A stretch of 32,166 nt of DNA from Tildeniella torsiva UHER 1998/13D (GCA_019358835.1 JAHHIH010000037.1:1-32166), one strand, 5' to 3'; shown: positions 1 through 9,616, counted from the stretch's first letter. The notes: generated by a model from the sequence alone, not told the origin. Numbers and translations are program-made.

Positions 1-2
1 GG

Positions 3-101
3 CGTCGCCTGAAGATTTCGGGCGCTCAGTGGGACGAAGTCAACGTGCAACAAGTGCTGCATCATCGGTGCGCGTATCTCAATGGCTATTTCTCAAGGTG
101 A
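3..101 (+). CDS. C-terminal fragment of a probable transposase (cut by window start)
   Basis: Reading from base 3, 32 codons are open up to TGA at 99-101. The peptide contains KISGAQWDEVNVQQVLHHR followed by CAYLNGYFSR. The pattern SGAQW..(N)V..(V)L..RCAYLNG resembles the C-terminal end of ISKra4-type transposases as I remember them, but this is from memory and the fragment is short. A perfect 14-bp palindrome (AGTCTTGCAAGACT) lies at 101-114, directly at the stop codon. Nothing recognisable follows before the next insertion sequence begins at 210. An unrelated protein tail is the main alternative. Confidence 0.4.
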   Translation, partial: RRLKISGAQWDEVNVQQVLHHRCAYLNGYFSR

Positions 102-209
102 GTCTTGCAAGACTGGGATGCACCCACTCCGGCGTTGCTGACATCTATCTGCAACCTACACGGAGTGAGCTTTCTTACTCAAGCCATAACTTTTCAAACA
201 CTCTCTTAG

Positions 210-1645
210 CTCGACTTTATCCAATCAGGCGGCATGACAGAGTCACTCAGTCCAGGTGTCGAAGATAGGGCGAGGGACTTTAACGAACTCAAGGCCATCT
301 CGTGATGTCTGAAAAAGACGAGAGGCCCACAGATAGCGACGGACAAAGGCTAAGGCATCAGCGAAGGTAGGGTGTTGCTTCATGTACCAGGCGGTATGAG
401 GCAGGGAGAAGGTAAATTGCAGGTGCAGGCGCTGGGTGAGGAGCACGACCAACGAGAACAGGGCCAATAGGGCAGGAGTCGTGCGATGGATGGCTAAGTC
501 AGACCACTGCCGCTGAGTTTCAACCCCCAAATGAGCCCGCACCTCCTGGAAGGTGACTTCGACTTGCCACCGTTGCCGAAACCACAGCAAGATTTGGGCG
601 GGTGTGGCCTCCAGATCAGTACATAGAAAGGCTTGAGGCTCCAACTTGCCCAGCGGGTCACGGACTAAGACCCAACGAATAGGGACAGGGGGCAGTCCAG
701 TGTGATACCAGACCGCCGTTTGGGAAACCCACTCTAAGGTGTAGGTTTGCTGACCATACCAACCCTCTAGGGTAAGGGACTGCCAGCGGGTGGTGGAATC
801 CTCCAACCGGGTTTTTAGGGTGGGTAAGCGTTGCCCGACTTTGCGAGGACGGCCGATGGTGTGGGCGTCTCGAGGCGGAGCGGGTTTATAAAGGGCGGCA
901 TCTAAGCGCAGTCGAGTGACGACATGAACAGGATTGGGTAGATGGCTCACCGACGCCAAAAAGTCTAGAGCGGCGAAGCTGCTGTCGGCCACCACCACCA
1001 TGGGCCGATTGCCCAACCCGCGCCGGACTTGAACCAGCATCTGTCTAGCCCAGTCCGTTAACGCTTTGTGCCGTCGCCCTTGCGTTTGGTTGTAGCGCTC
1101 TGATGGGGCCAGTACGGTCAAAACGGGCAAGGCCCAGACTCGCTGTGCCCAGGGAATCGGCACCAATAGCATCAGACTGAGCCACCGCAATCCACTGGTC
1201 TTGACGAAATGCTCTTGGCTCGAACGCACCGGGTCGCGGTAGATACCGCGCGCTGCAATCCGTTTCCCCCACCGCCGTTCGATGGTGTCGTCGAGACCCA
1301 TGACGATGACGCCATCAGACGCAAAGGTACCCACCAAAAGATTTAATAAGATACGACTCGCCTGCCGAGACGACCAAACAGCCCGGTTCAGCACCCGGTG
1401 ATAACGCTGAAACTGAGGTTCGTGGGCTAACCCCATCACCCGCAAAATCTGGCTTACTGTCCGTTTACCAGGGGCTAACAGGGCTCCCATCACCAGCGTC
1501 AACGCGTGAAGCCATACCCGCTGGGAAAACAGCGGCGCAAACGCTATCATCACCTTCATAAATTCCATCGCAGCAAGCTCCTCAGACCCTCATCTGAATT
1601 CTGCTTGCTGCTTTCCTTTTGGGATCAAAATGGATAAAGTCGAGC
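210..1645 (-). mobile_element. Complete IS701-like insertion sequence
   Basis: The ends are inverted repeats: CTCGACTTTATCCA reads inward from 210, and the same sequence, as its complement, reads inward from 1644. The 13-bp core is perfect, with scattered matches beyond it. The tetranucleotide TTAG lies directly outside both ends (206-209 and 1646-1649), inside a 5-bp direct repeat CTTAG (205-209 and 1645-1649). A 4-bp YTAR target duplication is typical of the IS701 family. The element is about 1.44 kb and has a single intact transposase gene, so it could still be active. The exact boundary is uncertain by one base because of the extra C/G at the junctions. Confidence 0.85.
243..1568 (-). CDS. 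IS701/IS4-like DDE transposase
   Basis: This 441-residue protein catalyses cut-and-paste transposition of the surrounding element. The expected RNase H-fold acidic triad is visible: Asp93/94 in MGLDDTIERRWG, Asp195 in VVVADSSFAALDF, and Glu337 in RQRWQVEVTFQEVRAHLG. The last matches the IS4-superfamily signature around the catalytic Glu. The ATG at 1568 is preceded by GAGGAG about nine bases upstream. No frameshift or internal stop is present. It points the same way as hemH and starts 77 bases after the hemH stop, so hemH readthrough could reach it. The IS701 assignment rests on the protein pattern plus the YTAR-type target duplication; placement in a neighbouring IS4-like group is possible. 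Confidence 0.85.
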   Translation of the reverse strand: MEFMKVMIAFAPLFSQRVWLHALTLVMGALLAPGKRTVSQILRVMGLAHEPQFQRYHRVLNRAVWSSRQASRILLNLLVGTFASDGVIVMGLDDTIERRWGKRIAARGIYRDPVRSSQEHFVKTSGLRWLSLMLLVPIPWAQRVWALPVLTVLAPSERYNQTQGRRHKALTDWARQMLVQVRRGLGNRPMVVVADSSFAALDFLASVSHLPNPVHVVTRLRLDAALYKPAPPRDAHTIGRPRKVGQRLPTLKTRLEDSTTRWQSLTLEGWYGQQTYTLEWVSQTAVWYHTGLPPVPIRWVLVRDPLGKLEPQAFLCTDLEATPAQILLWFRQRWQVEVTFQEVRAHLGVETQRQWSDLAIHRTTPALLALFSLVVLLTQRLHLQFTFSLPHTAWYMKQHPTFADALAFVRRYLWASRLFQTSRDGLEFVKVPRPIFDTWTE

Positions 1646-2809
1646 TTAGAGGATGCCCACGAAATGCAGTGGCCCCCGGCCGCTGACCAACTCCAGCAGC
1701 AGGGCCAAAAAGCCCACCATGGCCAGCCGCCCATTCCACACCTCGGCGACGGGGGTGAGCCCCCAGGCCGATCGCTCTTGGGGGTAAATTTTGACCTTTT
1801 TGTCGGGCTGCACCACGTCGGAGAAGAGCTGGCGGGGAGCCTCCAGCGCCTCAGTGACCATGTCGGCCATATCAGCAATAAAGCGGGGATGGGTGTTGAG
1901 GGCAGGCACGCGATGAAACCCGTGGATGCCCGCTTCTTCGGCAATTTCGCGGTACTCGATGTCGATCTCTTGCAGGGTCTCGATGTGCTCGGAGACGAAG
2001 CTGATGGGGACGACCACCAGGTCTTTGACCCCCTGCTGGGCAAGCTGGGCGATCGCATCTTCGGTGTAGGGCTGGAGCCACTCCACTGGCCCTACCCGGC
2101 TCTGGTAGGCCAGGGTGTGGGGGTTGGGGCGATTGAGCGATCGCATAATCAGCTCGGTGCAGTGCTCGATCTCGCGCTGGTAGGGGTCGCCGGCTTCTTC
2201 AACATAGCTGACGGGCACGCCGTGGGCGCTAAAGAAAATGTGGGCCTGGTCGGGGGTTTCGAGTTTGTCAAGCTCCTGGGCGATTAGATCGGCCATGGCC
2301 TCGCTGTAGCCGGGGCGATCGTACCAAGAGGGGATAGCGGTGTAGACAATGCGCTGCAGGGCGGGGTCTTCGAGCCACAGCCGCTCCAGCAGGCGAAAGC
2401 TGGAGCCACTGGTGCTGATCGAAAACTGGGGATACAGGGGCAGCACCACCAGCTTTTCGACCCCGTCGCGCTTGATTTGGGCGACGGCCTCTTCGGTGAA
2501 GGGGTACCAGTAGCGCATGCCGATGTAGATATTTGCCTCGGTGCCCTTGTCGGCCAGCACCTGCTTGAGGGCGTCGGCCTGCTCTTCGGTAATGCGGCGC
2601 AGGGGCGAGCCACCGCCAATCTGCTGGTAGTTGGCCTGGGACTGCTTGGCCCGAGAGCTAGAGATCAACCAGGCCAGGGGCCGCTGCAGCCAGGGAAAGG
2701 GCAGGCGAATAATTTCTGGATCGGCAAACAGGTTAAACAAAAAGGGGCGAACGTCGTCGGGCTGCTCTGGCCCCCCCAGATTTAGTAATAAGACCCCAAC
2801 ACGACCCAT
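1646..2809 (-). CDS. hemH: Ferrochelatase with C-terminal CAB-like segment
   Basis: Ferrochelatase inserts Fe2+ into protoporphyrin IX, the last step of protohaem synthesis. The 387-residue length is that of typical cyanobacterial HemH. The N-terminus [20 protein letters not shown] is the family signature, [18 protein letters not shown] carries the conserved SAHG histidine region, and [20 protein letters not shown] is the second conserved block containing the EH..T.EID motif. Residues from about 345 form a linker and one chlorophyll a/b-binding-like helix ([20 protein letters not shown]), which plastid and cyanobacterial enzymes carry. The stop codon TAA (1648-1646) lies inside the TTAG target duplication of the downstream insertion sequence, so the protein is complete but its native 3' untranslated region has been displaced. 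No strong ribosome-binding site precedes the ATG. Confidence 0.97.
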   Translation of the reverse strand: MGRVGVLLLNLGGPEQPDDVRPFLFNLFADPEIIRLPFPWLQRPLAWLISSSRAKQSQANYQQIGGGSPLRRITEEQADALKQVLADKGTEANIYIGMRYWYPFTEEAVAQIKRDGVEKLVVLPLYPQFSISTSGSSFRLLERLWLEDPALQRIVYTAIPSWYDRPGYSEAMADLIAQELDKLETPDQAHIFFSAHGVPVSYVEEAGDPYQREIEHCTELIMRSLNRPNPHTLAYQSRVGPVEWLQPYTEDAIAQLAQQGVKDLVVVPISFVSEHIETLQEIDIEYREIAEEAGIHGFHRVPALNTHPRFIADMADMVTEALEAPRQLFSDVVQPDKKVKIYPQERSAWGLTPVAEVWNGRLAMVGFLALLLELVSGRGPLHFVGIL

Positions 2810-2885
2810 GGCACTGTAGTGGCTCTAAAGTAAGTACTCATATCCTCAATTATTCTACAAGCTGGATGAACGGTTTCCGACGTTG

Positions 2886-4061
2886 ATGGCTTCCCCTGCT
2901 GCTTTAGATGGCGCGATCGCAGCGCTAAATACCCGATTTAAGGCCGCTCGCCTGGGGCTCCAGGTGGAGCGCCGGGGCGATCGCCTCAGCCTGCGGGGCA
3001 CCCTTCCCCCCCGCCCCGACAGCGGCAAAACCCGGCCCCACCAGCAGCGGATTCCCCTCAAGCTGCCCGCCACCCACGCCGGGCTCAAGCAGATCGAGCG
3101 CGAGGCCAAGGTGATTGCCGCCCAGCTGATTGAGCGCCGCTTTAGCTGGGATAGCTATTTATCTCTGGCGGAGGAATCCCCGCCGGAAACAGTGCCCCTA
3201 GCGGATCGGGTGGCCCAGTTTGAAGCTCACCTGGGGGCGCGCCCCGCCGCCGACATCGCCGCCCTGGCTTCGCGCAAAACCACCTGGGACAAAGCCTACG
3301 CCCCCTACCTCAAAAAGCTGGTAGCCCATGGGGAACAGCACCCCCGACAGCCCGTCGAAGCGGCCCTTGTGGCTGTTCTGGAGGAGTTTTCGCCCCACTC
3401 CCGCAGTCGTCAGGTCGCGCTCACAGCCTTCAAAGCCTTTGCGGATTTTCAGGGGCTGGCGCTGCCCGAAGATTTTGACAAGCTGGCTGGCACCTACGGC
3501 AACAGCAAGGCCAACCGTCGCCACCTGCCCTCCGATGAGGTGATTGTGGAATGGGGCGATCGCATCCCCAACCCGTCCTGGCGCTATGTGTATGGGGTGA
3601 TGGCCACCTACGGCCTGCGCAACCACGAGGTCTTTTTCTGCGATTACCAAGACCTGCGCCAGGGAGACCCGGAAGGCCGGATTACGGTGCTCGAAACCAC
3701 TAAAACCGGCCTCCACGATGTGTGGCCCTTCTACCCGGAATGGATCGAGCGCTTTAACCTGAGCCAGGGCAGCCTACCGCCCATCAACACAGATCTGTCC
3801 AGTACCACCCTCCAGCGCATTGGTCAGCAGGTGGCGATTCAGTTCAAGCGCTACGAGGTGCCCTTCTCGCCCTACGACCTGCGCCACGCCTGGGCGGTGC
3901 GCACCATTCACTTTGGCCTGCCCGACACCGTGGCGGCCCGCATGATGGGGCATTCGGTGGCGATTCACAACCGCACCTACCACCGCTGGATTACCCACCG
4001 CGATCAGCGGGCGGCGGTACAGGCGGCGCTCCAACGCGGTACCTGGCAGGCGCCCCTGTAG
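2886..4061 (+). CDS. Tyrosine recombinase / integrase family protein
   Basis: A 391-residue site-specific recombinase-like protein. The C-terminal catalytic domain shows the family residues in order: Arg245 (YGLRNHEVFF), Lys273 (ETTKTGLHDVW), Arg333 in SPYDLRHAWAV (the usual HxxR His is Tyr330, as in a good share of integrases), His356 in MMGHSVAIHNRTY, and nucleophile Tyr365 nine residues later. The N-terminal 110 residues are basic (PPRPDSGKTRPHQQRIPLK), and residues about 110-200 resemble a core-binding helical domain. I start at ATG 2886; a TTG directly before it is possible. It is divergent from hemH. I see no attachment sites or phage genes nearby, and codon use looks like that of its neighbours, so it may be a resident cyanobacterial recombinase rather than a recent arrival. 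Its substrate is unknown. Confidence 0.85.
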   Translation: MASPAALDGAIAALNTRFKAARLGLQVERRGDRLSLRGTLPPRPDSGKTRPHQQRIPLKLPATHAGLKQIEREAKVIAAQLIERRFSWDSYLSLAEESPPETVPLADRVAQFEAHLGARPAADIAALASRKTTWDKAYAPYLKKLVAHGEQHPRQPVEAALVAVLEEFSPHSRSRQVALTAFKAFADFQGLALPEDFDKLAGTYGNSKANRRHLPSDEVIVEWGDRIPNPSWRYVYGVMATYGLRNHEVFFCDYQDLRQGDPEGRITVLETTKTGLHDVWPFYPEWIERFNLSQGSLPPINTDLSSTTLQRIGQQVAIQFKRYEVPFSPYDLRHAWAVRTIHFGLPDTVAARMMGHSVAIHNRTYHRWITHRDQRAAVQAALQRGTWQAPL

Positions 4062-4319
4062 TCGAGGCGAGTAGAGAAGATCAAGACTTGACGATATGCT
4101 AAGGAAAATCTGGGTGATTCTTTGCCCTAGGATTGCTGTCAGGCGGGTAGAGCTGTAGAGGGATAGTCGTTAATTGTGTTGCGTATCGTGAATCCACTCC
4201 GCCTGCTGACTCGTAACCAGCGCATGGGCAGATGCTAACTGGTTTAGCCTCATCCTGGGTGAGCCCGGTTACTATCTCTTGACATCGGCAGCATCTACTG
4301 TTCTGGCTATGCCCCACCG

Positions 4320-6776
4320 ATGAAAATTCTCCTTGTTGAGGATGACCCCTCCACCCAAGAACTTTTAGTCTTTCACCTGACTGCGGCGCGCTACACCGTA
4401 GAACAGGCTGTCGATGGCATGATTGCTCAGGAGTTGGCCGCCCTGTGGAACTATGACCTGATCGTGCTGGATGTGAACATTCCCCGGCTAGACGGCATTA
4501 GCCTGTGCCGTCACCTGCGGGGGCAGGGAGTGTCTACCCCGATCTTGATGCTGACGGCCCAGGCCGACGACAAAGATGTGATCACTGGGCTAGATGCCGG
4601 GGCCGACGACTATGTGACCAAACCCTTTGAGGTCTCTCAGGTGCTGGCCCGCATTCGTGCGCTGCTGCGGCGGGGAGCGCGGGCCACGACCATTCCGTCG
4701 CTGGTGTGGGGGCAGCTGTGCCTCGACCCCACCCTGGCCCAGGTGACCTACAGCGGCCAGGTGGTGGTGCCGTTAACCCCCAAGGAATACAGCCTGCTGG
4801 AGCTGTTTTTGCGCCATCCCCAGCGGGTGTTTAGCCGCAGCACCATTCTTGACCACCTGTGGACCATTGACGATTCGCCCACCGAAGGGGCGGTGACCAA
4901 CCTGGTGAAGGATCTGCGCAACCGCCTCAAGCGCAGCGGCGTGATCGAAAACGTGATTCAGACGGTGTACGGGCTGGGCTATCGCCTCCGCGATTTGCCG
5001 CCGAGTTTTGTCGGGCTAGAGACCGCAGCGGCAGAGCATGCGAGCCCCAACGGCTCCCATGGCGCTAACGGCAGTGCCCCGGTCGAGCGGCTAGAGCCAG
5101 CCCTGGCAGCCACGCCGAAGAGTAAGCCCCTAGAGGCGATCGCGGCCCGGTTTCAGGCGTCGATTCAGCAGCGGCTGGCGGTGGTAGAAGCGGCGGTGCG
5201 ATCGCTCCAGGCGGGCGAGCTGCCCTCCCAGCAGCGGGCCATTGCCCAGGATGAGGCCCATCGACTGGCCGGGGGTCTGGGCACCTTTGGCTACGACGAA
5301 GGCTCAACCCACGCCCGCCGGATTGAGCAGTTGTTGGGCGATCGCCCCCTGCAAACCGCAGAGGTTGACCAGCTCTCGCGCCACTTGCTCGACCTCAAGC
5401 AGACCCTAGCCCTGGCCCCTAAGCCCCTCTCGGCCGAGCCTCCCCAGGCGATCGCGCCACTGACTCGCCATCGGGGGGCGGCGCTAGCGGTGGAGCCCAA
5501 ACTGCTCCATCGGCTCCAGGTCGATGCGGCTAGCCACGGCTGGCACCTAGACGGGGCAACTAGTTTGAGCGAGCTCCACCAGACCCTGAGCCAGGGTCGG
5601 GTAGAGGCGGTGGTGCTCACCCTGGATCAGAGCGCCCCCCTAGGCGAAAAACTAGCGCCCCTGCGGGAGGTCAAGCACCGGTTTCCGCAGCTGCCGGTGC
5701 TGGTCTTGACCTGCCACGACAGTTTAGAAGAGCGGGTGCAGGTGGCTCGTCTCCAGGGCGATCGCTACCTGGTGGCACCGGCAACCCCCAGCCAGATTTT
5801 TGACACCCTAGACCACCTCTTGCCCGAGACCCAAGCGCCTGAGTCGCAGGTGATGGTGGTTGACAACGACCCCATCACGCGGGGGGTTATCACCGAGCTG
5901 CTCACCCCCTGGGGGCTTCAGGTCACCGGGCTGGGCGACCCCAGTCAGTTTTGGGAGGTGCTGCGCCAGGCCCAGCCTGACCTGCTGCTGCTGGCGCTCG
6001 AAATGCCCACCTTTAGCGGCATTGACCTATGCCAGGTCGTGCGCCAAGATTCGCGGTTTGGTAACCTGCCCATTTTGATGGTGGCGGCCCATCCCGATAC
6101 GGTGACGGTGCGCCAGGTATTTGAGATGGGGGCCGACGACCTGATCGGCAAGCCCATTGTTGGGCCAGAGCTGGTGACGCGGGTGCTGAGCCGCATTGAG
6201 CGATCGCGGCTGCGCCAGCAAATTGAGCAAATGCGCCATCGCCAGGCCCTCTACTGGGCGCAGCAAGAGACCACCGATCCCCTCACCCAGGTGGCCAACG
6301 GCCTACACTTCGACGCCTTTTTGCAGCAGCAGTGGGAGCGCCACTGTCAAGACCAGGCCCCGATTTCGCTGATCCTGTGCAGCCCCGACAGCCTGCGTAC
6401 CTACTATCAAATCTACGGCCAGCAGGCGGGCGATGCGGCCCTGCGTCGCATCGCCCGCACCCTGCACCGCACCATCAATCCCAACATTGACCTAGTGGCC
6501 CGCTGTGGCGACGATGAATTTGCCATTGTGCTGCCCAACACCAACCTGGATGGGGCCCTGCGCGTGGTCTCGCGCATGCAGCAGGCCGTGACCGACCTGA
6601 AAATTCCTCAGCCCGCCCCCGACGGAGGCGATTGCATTACCCTCAGCTTGGGGATTGGCGGTACTACGCCCACGGGCAACCTCTCCAGCGATCTGCTGCT
6701 AAAGACCGCCGACCAGGCCTTAAAGGACGCTAAAGCGCGCGGCGGCAATACGTTCTGCCTGTACCCCATGTGCTGA
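4320..6776 (+). CDS. Multi-domain response regulator: REC-wHTH-Hpt-REC*-REC*-GGDEF
   Basis: This 818-residue regulator combines DNA binding, phosphotransfer and a diguanylate cyclase-like domain. Residues 1-120 form a canonical receiver (acidic pair Glu7-Asp8-Asp9, phosphoacceptor Asp51 in IVLDVNIP, Lys101 in VTKPF). Residues about 124-226 are an OmpR/PhoB winged helix (LTPKEYSLLELFL, TVYGLGYRL). About 265-370 is an Hpt domain with His314 in AHRLAGGLGTFG. About 384-500 is a receiver-like fold with Thr434 at the acceptor position. About 507-625 is another receiver with Ala559 replacing Asp (LLLLALEMP), although the Lys of IGKP is kept. Residues 651-818 are a GGDEF domain with Gly730-Asp-Asp-Glu-Phe as the active-site loop and no RxxD inhibitory site. 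The sensor kinase starts 17 bases downstream, so the genes are probably cotranscribed. Cyclase activity is uncertain because of the altered motif. Confidence 0.92.
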   Translation: MKILLVEDDPSTQELLVFHLTAARYTVEQAVDGMIAQELAALWNYDLIVLDVNIPRLDGISLCRHLRGQGVSTPILMLTAQADDKDVITGLDAGADDYVTKPFEVSQVLARIRALLRRGARATTIPSLVWGQLCLDPTLAQVTYSGQVVVPLTPKEYSLLELFLRHPQRVFSRSTILDHLWTIDDSPTEGAVTNLVKDLRNRLKRSGVIENVIQTVYGLGYRLRDLPPSFVGLETAAAEHASPNGSHGANGSAPVERLEPALAATPKSKPLEAIAARFQASIQQRLAVVEAAVRSLQAGELPSQQRAIAQDEAHRLAGGLGTFGYDEGSTHARRIEQLLGDRPLQTAEVDQLSRHLLDLKQTLALAPKPLSAEPPQAIAPLTRHRGAALAVEPKLLHRLQVDAASHGWHLDGATSLSELHQTLSQGRVEAVVLTLDQSAPLGEKLAPLREVKHRFPQLPVLVLTCHDSLEERVQVARLQGDRYLVAPATPSQIFDTLDHLLPETQAPESQVMVVDNDPITRGVITELLTPWGLQVTGLGDPSQFWEVLRQAQPDLLLLALEMPTFSGIDLCQVVRQDSRFGNLPILMVAAHPDTVTVRQVFEMGADDLIGKPIVGPELVTRVLSRIERSRLRQQIEQMRHRQALYWAQQETTDPLTQVANGLHFDAFLQQQWERHCQDQAPISLILCSPDSLRTYYQIYGQQAGDAALRRIARTLHRTINPNIDLVARCGDDEFAIVLPNTNLDGALRVVSRMQQAVTDLKIPQPAPDGGDCITLSLGIGGTTPTGNLSSDLLLKTADQALKDAKARGGNTFCLYPMC

Positions 6777-6793
6777 GTTAACGCGAGCCCGCC

Positions 6794-9616
6794 ATGACGT
6801 TTTCGCTGCGCAATCTGCTTATTGTTCCGTTCTTGCTGCAGGTGATCGGCATTACAGGGCTGGTGGGCTATCTGTCGTACCGCAGCGGGCAGCAGGCGGT
6901 GCAGGATATCGCCCGTCAAATGATGGGGGTGACGGGCCAGCGGGCTGGGGAGAACCTCAATGCCTATCTGCAAACGCCTCGCTTTGTGGCCCAGACCAAT
7001 GTCTATCTGCTTGAAGCCGGGAAGCTGAGCGGCACCGACCTGAGCGCTCTGGAAGGTCACCTGGTACAGCAGCTGCAGCTCTTTCCGGAGCTGACGGGTA
7101 TTGTCGTGGCCAATGAAGCTGGTTCGTTTCTGAACGTGGCTCGTCAATCAACCCCTAGTTTCTTCTCAGTGCGGCAGCGCAATGTAACGGTGGCCGATGA
7201 CCGACTCTACCGATACCAGATGAATGCCGCTAGCCAAACTAAAACGCTGCTGCCGCCCATTCGGCAGGGCTACGACCCCCACCGCGATCCGCCCGATAAC
7301 CCGTGGTATGCAGCCGCCCAGGCTAGCCCTGAGGGGCTGTGGCGGCTGGTGGTGAGCCTAGAGCGAGGAGACGAGCAGCCTCGCCTGGTGATGGTGCGGT
7401 TTATGCCCTTCCAAACGCCCCAGGGTGACGTTGGCGGTGTCTTTAGCACCGGCATTTTGCTGACGCAGCTAGGGGAGTTTTTGCAAAGTCTAATCCCGAG
7501 CGAGGCAGGGCAGCTGTTCGTCATTGAGCCAGACGGCAACCTGGTGGCCACCTCAACTGGGGAGCTACCCTTTGACCAGCAGCCCCGCGCCGATCCGGCA
7601 CAGAATGTGGCGCTTCAGTCTCGCCGACTGGCGGTGAGCCAGAGCCGCAATCCCCTCACGCGGGCGGTAGCGGCCAGCCTGGTTGCCGACTACGGCCACC
7701 TTGGGGAAGTGCGATCGCCCCGTTTTTCCCACCTCCGCTTTGATCAAAAGCAGTACTTTGTGCAGACAACACCGCTGCAGGGCGACTTGAATTGGCTGCT
7801 GGTCACCGTGGTGCCCGCCTCTGAGTTCATGGGCGATATCTACGCCAACACGGCCCGCACGGCCCTGCTCTGTGCCCTCGCGCTGGCAGGTTCAATCGGG
7901 CTGGGAATTTGGACGGCGGAGTACATTACCAAGCCAATTCTGTCGCTGCAGCGAGCCACCCAAGCGTTGACCAACGGCCAGGCCGTTGTGCCGCCCACCC
8001 AGCCCAGCAATATTCAGGAGGTGGAGGCCCTGCGCGAGGGGTTTGACCGCATGGTAGGCCAGCTGGTGTCATCGTTTCACGCCCTCAAAGATCGCGAAAA
8101 CACCCTGGCGACCTTCTTAAATGGGGTGCCCTTGGCCCTGAGCGTCCATGACCAAACGGGGCAGATGCTGTTTCTCAACGCCAAGGGCAAAGAGCTGTTG
8201 GTCAACGGCATTGCCGACGCCGATTCTGGGCAGCTGGCGGAAACCTACCAGCTCTACCGGGCCGGGAGCAATGAGCTGTACCCCACCGCTGAACTGCCGG
8301 TGGTACGCGGGCTGCGCGGTGAAACGGCCTACACCGATGACATTGAAGTCGATACCGGCGATCGCCGCATTCCCCTAGAGGTGCACACCATTCCAGTGTT
8401 CAACAGCCTGGGGCAGGTGCTCTACAGCATCAACACGTTTCAGGACATCACCGAGCGGCGGCAGGTAGAGCGGTTTCGGGTTGACTACCAGCGCGAGCTA
8501 GAGCATCAGGTGGCGCAGCAAATGACTTCCCTGGCGGCCAGTGAGGCCACCCAAAAGGCGTTGATCAACGCGATTCCTGACCTGTTGATGCGCCTTGGCC
8601 GAGAGGGGCGCCCGCTGGCAATCTATAACCCAGAAGCGGTGAACTGGCTGGGCGATCGCAACCGGCTCTACGAGAAGAGTATGTATGAGAACCTGCCCGG
8701 CACCCTTGCCCAGGAGCGCCAGCGCTGTGTTGAACTGGCCCTAGAGACGGGCACCATTCAGCGCCAGGAGTATGAGTTTGTCGCAGAGGGGCAGACGTTC
8801 TATGAAGAGGCGCGGATTATTCCGGTGACCCAGGATGAGGTGCTGGTAGTGGTGCGCGACATCAGCGATCGCTACCAGATCGATCGTCTCAAGGATGAAT
8901 TTATCTCCATCATCAGCCACGAGCTGCGCACGCCCCTGACCGCCATTCGCGGAGCCCTGGGCATTCTAGAGTCGGGGGTGCTGCACAACCGGCCCCAAAA
9001 GACTCAGCAGATGCTGGGTATGGCCCTCAACAATACCGAACGACTGATTCGGCTGGTCAACGATATTCTCGATCTAGAGCGGTTAACCTCGGGCCGCATT
9101 GAGCTCACCCTAGAGCCCTGTCGCCTGGATGAGCTGATGGCGCTGGCGGTCAACGGGGTAGAGTCAATCGCCCTAGAGGCCAATGTCACCCTGACTGTAG
9201 CCGCTCCCGCCGCTACGGTCAGGGCCGCCCCCGATGCAGTAGTTCAGACCCTCACCAACCTGCTGGGCAACGCCATTAAGTTTTCTGAAGCAGGGAGCAA
9301 AATTTGGCTGGCGGCAGAGCTGGTTTCTAGCCCCAGAACTAAGGCCGACCTCAGTGCCCCCCCGGTGGCGCTGCCCGCGTGGGCACAGGTCTCAGTCAAA
9401 GACCAGGGGCGGGGCATTCCGGCGGATCGCCTAGAGATAATTTTTGAGCGTTTTCAGCAGGTAGACGTGTCAGATTCGCGCCAGCGCGGGGGCACCGGCC
9501 TAGGGCTAGCAATCTGCAAACAGATTGTGGAGCAGCACGGCGGGGAAATCTGGGCAGAGAGCCAGGTGGGCCGGGGCAGTACGTTTTTCTTTACGCTGCC
9601 ACTGAGGGAGCCATGA
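6794..9616 (+). CDS. Membrane-bound sensor histidine kinase (Cache-HAMP-PAS-PAS-HisKA-HATPase)
   Basis: A 940-residue sensor kinase. One membrane helix lies near the N-terminus (LLIVPFLLQVIGITGLVGYL, about 6-28). Residues about 30-350 are extracytoplasmic and look like a double-Cache ligand domain (NPWYAAAQASPEGLW, STGILLTQLGEFLQSL). A second helix (about 354-374, LLCALALAGSIGLGIW) leads into a HAMP linker (YITKPILSLQRATQAL). Two PAS-like domains follow at about 435-560 and 585-700, separated by a helical stretch. HisKA carries His709 in [14 protein letters not shown]. The ATPase domain shows the N box (TNLLGNAIKFSEAG), G1 (DQGRGIPADRLEIIFERF) and G2 ([19 protein letters not shown]). Its 3' end overlaps the next gene by ATGA, implying translational coupling. 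The ligand is unknown. Start: the only well-placed ATG, with a weak ribosome-binding site. Confidence 0.95.
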   Translation: MTFSLRNLLIVPFLLQVIGITGLVGYLSYRSGQQAVQDIARQMMGVTGQRAGENLNAYLQTPRFVAQTNVYLLEAGKLSGTDLSALEGHLVQQLQLFPELTGIVVANEAGSFLNVARQSTPSFFSVRQRNVTVADDRLYRYQMNAASQTKTLLPPIRQGYDPHRDPPDNPWYAAAQASPEGLWRLVVSLERGDEQPRLVMVRFMPFQTPQGDVGGVFSTGILLTQLGEFLQSLIPSEAGQLFVIEPDGNLVATSTGELPFDQQPRADPAQNVALQSRRLAVSQSRNPLTRAVAASLVADYGHLGEVRSPRFSHLRFDQKQYFVQTTPLQGDLNWLLVTVVPASEFMGDIYANTARTALLCALALAGSIGLGIWTAEYITKPILSLQRATQALTNGQAVVPPTQPSNIQEVEALREGFDRMVGQLVSSFHALKDRENTLATFLNGVPLALSVHDQTGQMLFLNAKGKELLVNGIADADSGQLAETYQLYRAGSNELYPTAELPVVRGLRGETAYTDDIEVDTGDRRIPLEVHTIPVFNSLGQVLYSINTFQDITERRQVERFRVDYQRELEHQVAQQMTSLAASEATQKALINAIPDLLMRLGREGRPLAIYNPEAVNWLGDRNRLYEKSMYENLPGTLAQERQRCVELALETGTIQRQEYEFVAEGQTFYEEARIIPVTQDEVLVVVRDISDRYQIDRLKDEFISIISHELRTPLTAIRGALGILESGVLHNRPQKTQQMLGMALNNTERLIRLVNDILDLERLTSGRIELTLEPCRLDELMALAVNGVESIALEANVTLTVAAPAATVRAAPDAVVQTLTNLLGNAIKFSEAGSKIWLAAELVSSPRTKADLSAPPVALPAWAQVSVKDQGRGIPADRLEIIFERFQQVDVSDSRQRGGTGLGLAICKQIVEQHGGEIWAESQVGRGSTFFFTLPLREP

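Noticed and set aside
29..268. 79-residue plus-strand reading frame across the left end of the insertion sequence
   Set aside because: It crosses the IS boundary at 210 and no family pattern is visible; the better frame here is the transposase tail ending at 101.
4099..4317. 72-residue Cys-containing minus-strand frame upstream of the large response regulator
   Set aside because: No ribosome-binding site, no recognisable motif and an intergenic-like composition; I treat 4062-4319 as regulatory or empty.
4270..4320. TTGACA near 4280 as a -35 box for the response-regulator operon
   Set aside because: No -10 hexamer stands at 16-18 bases from it, so the match alone is not enough.
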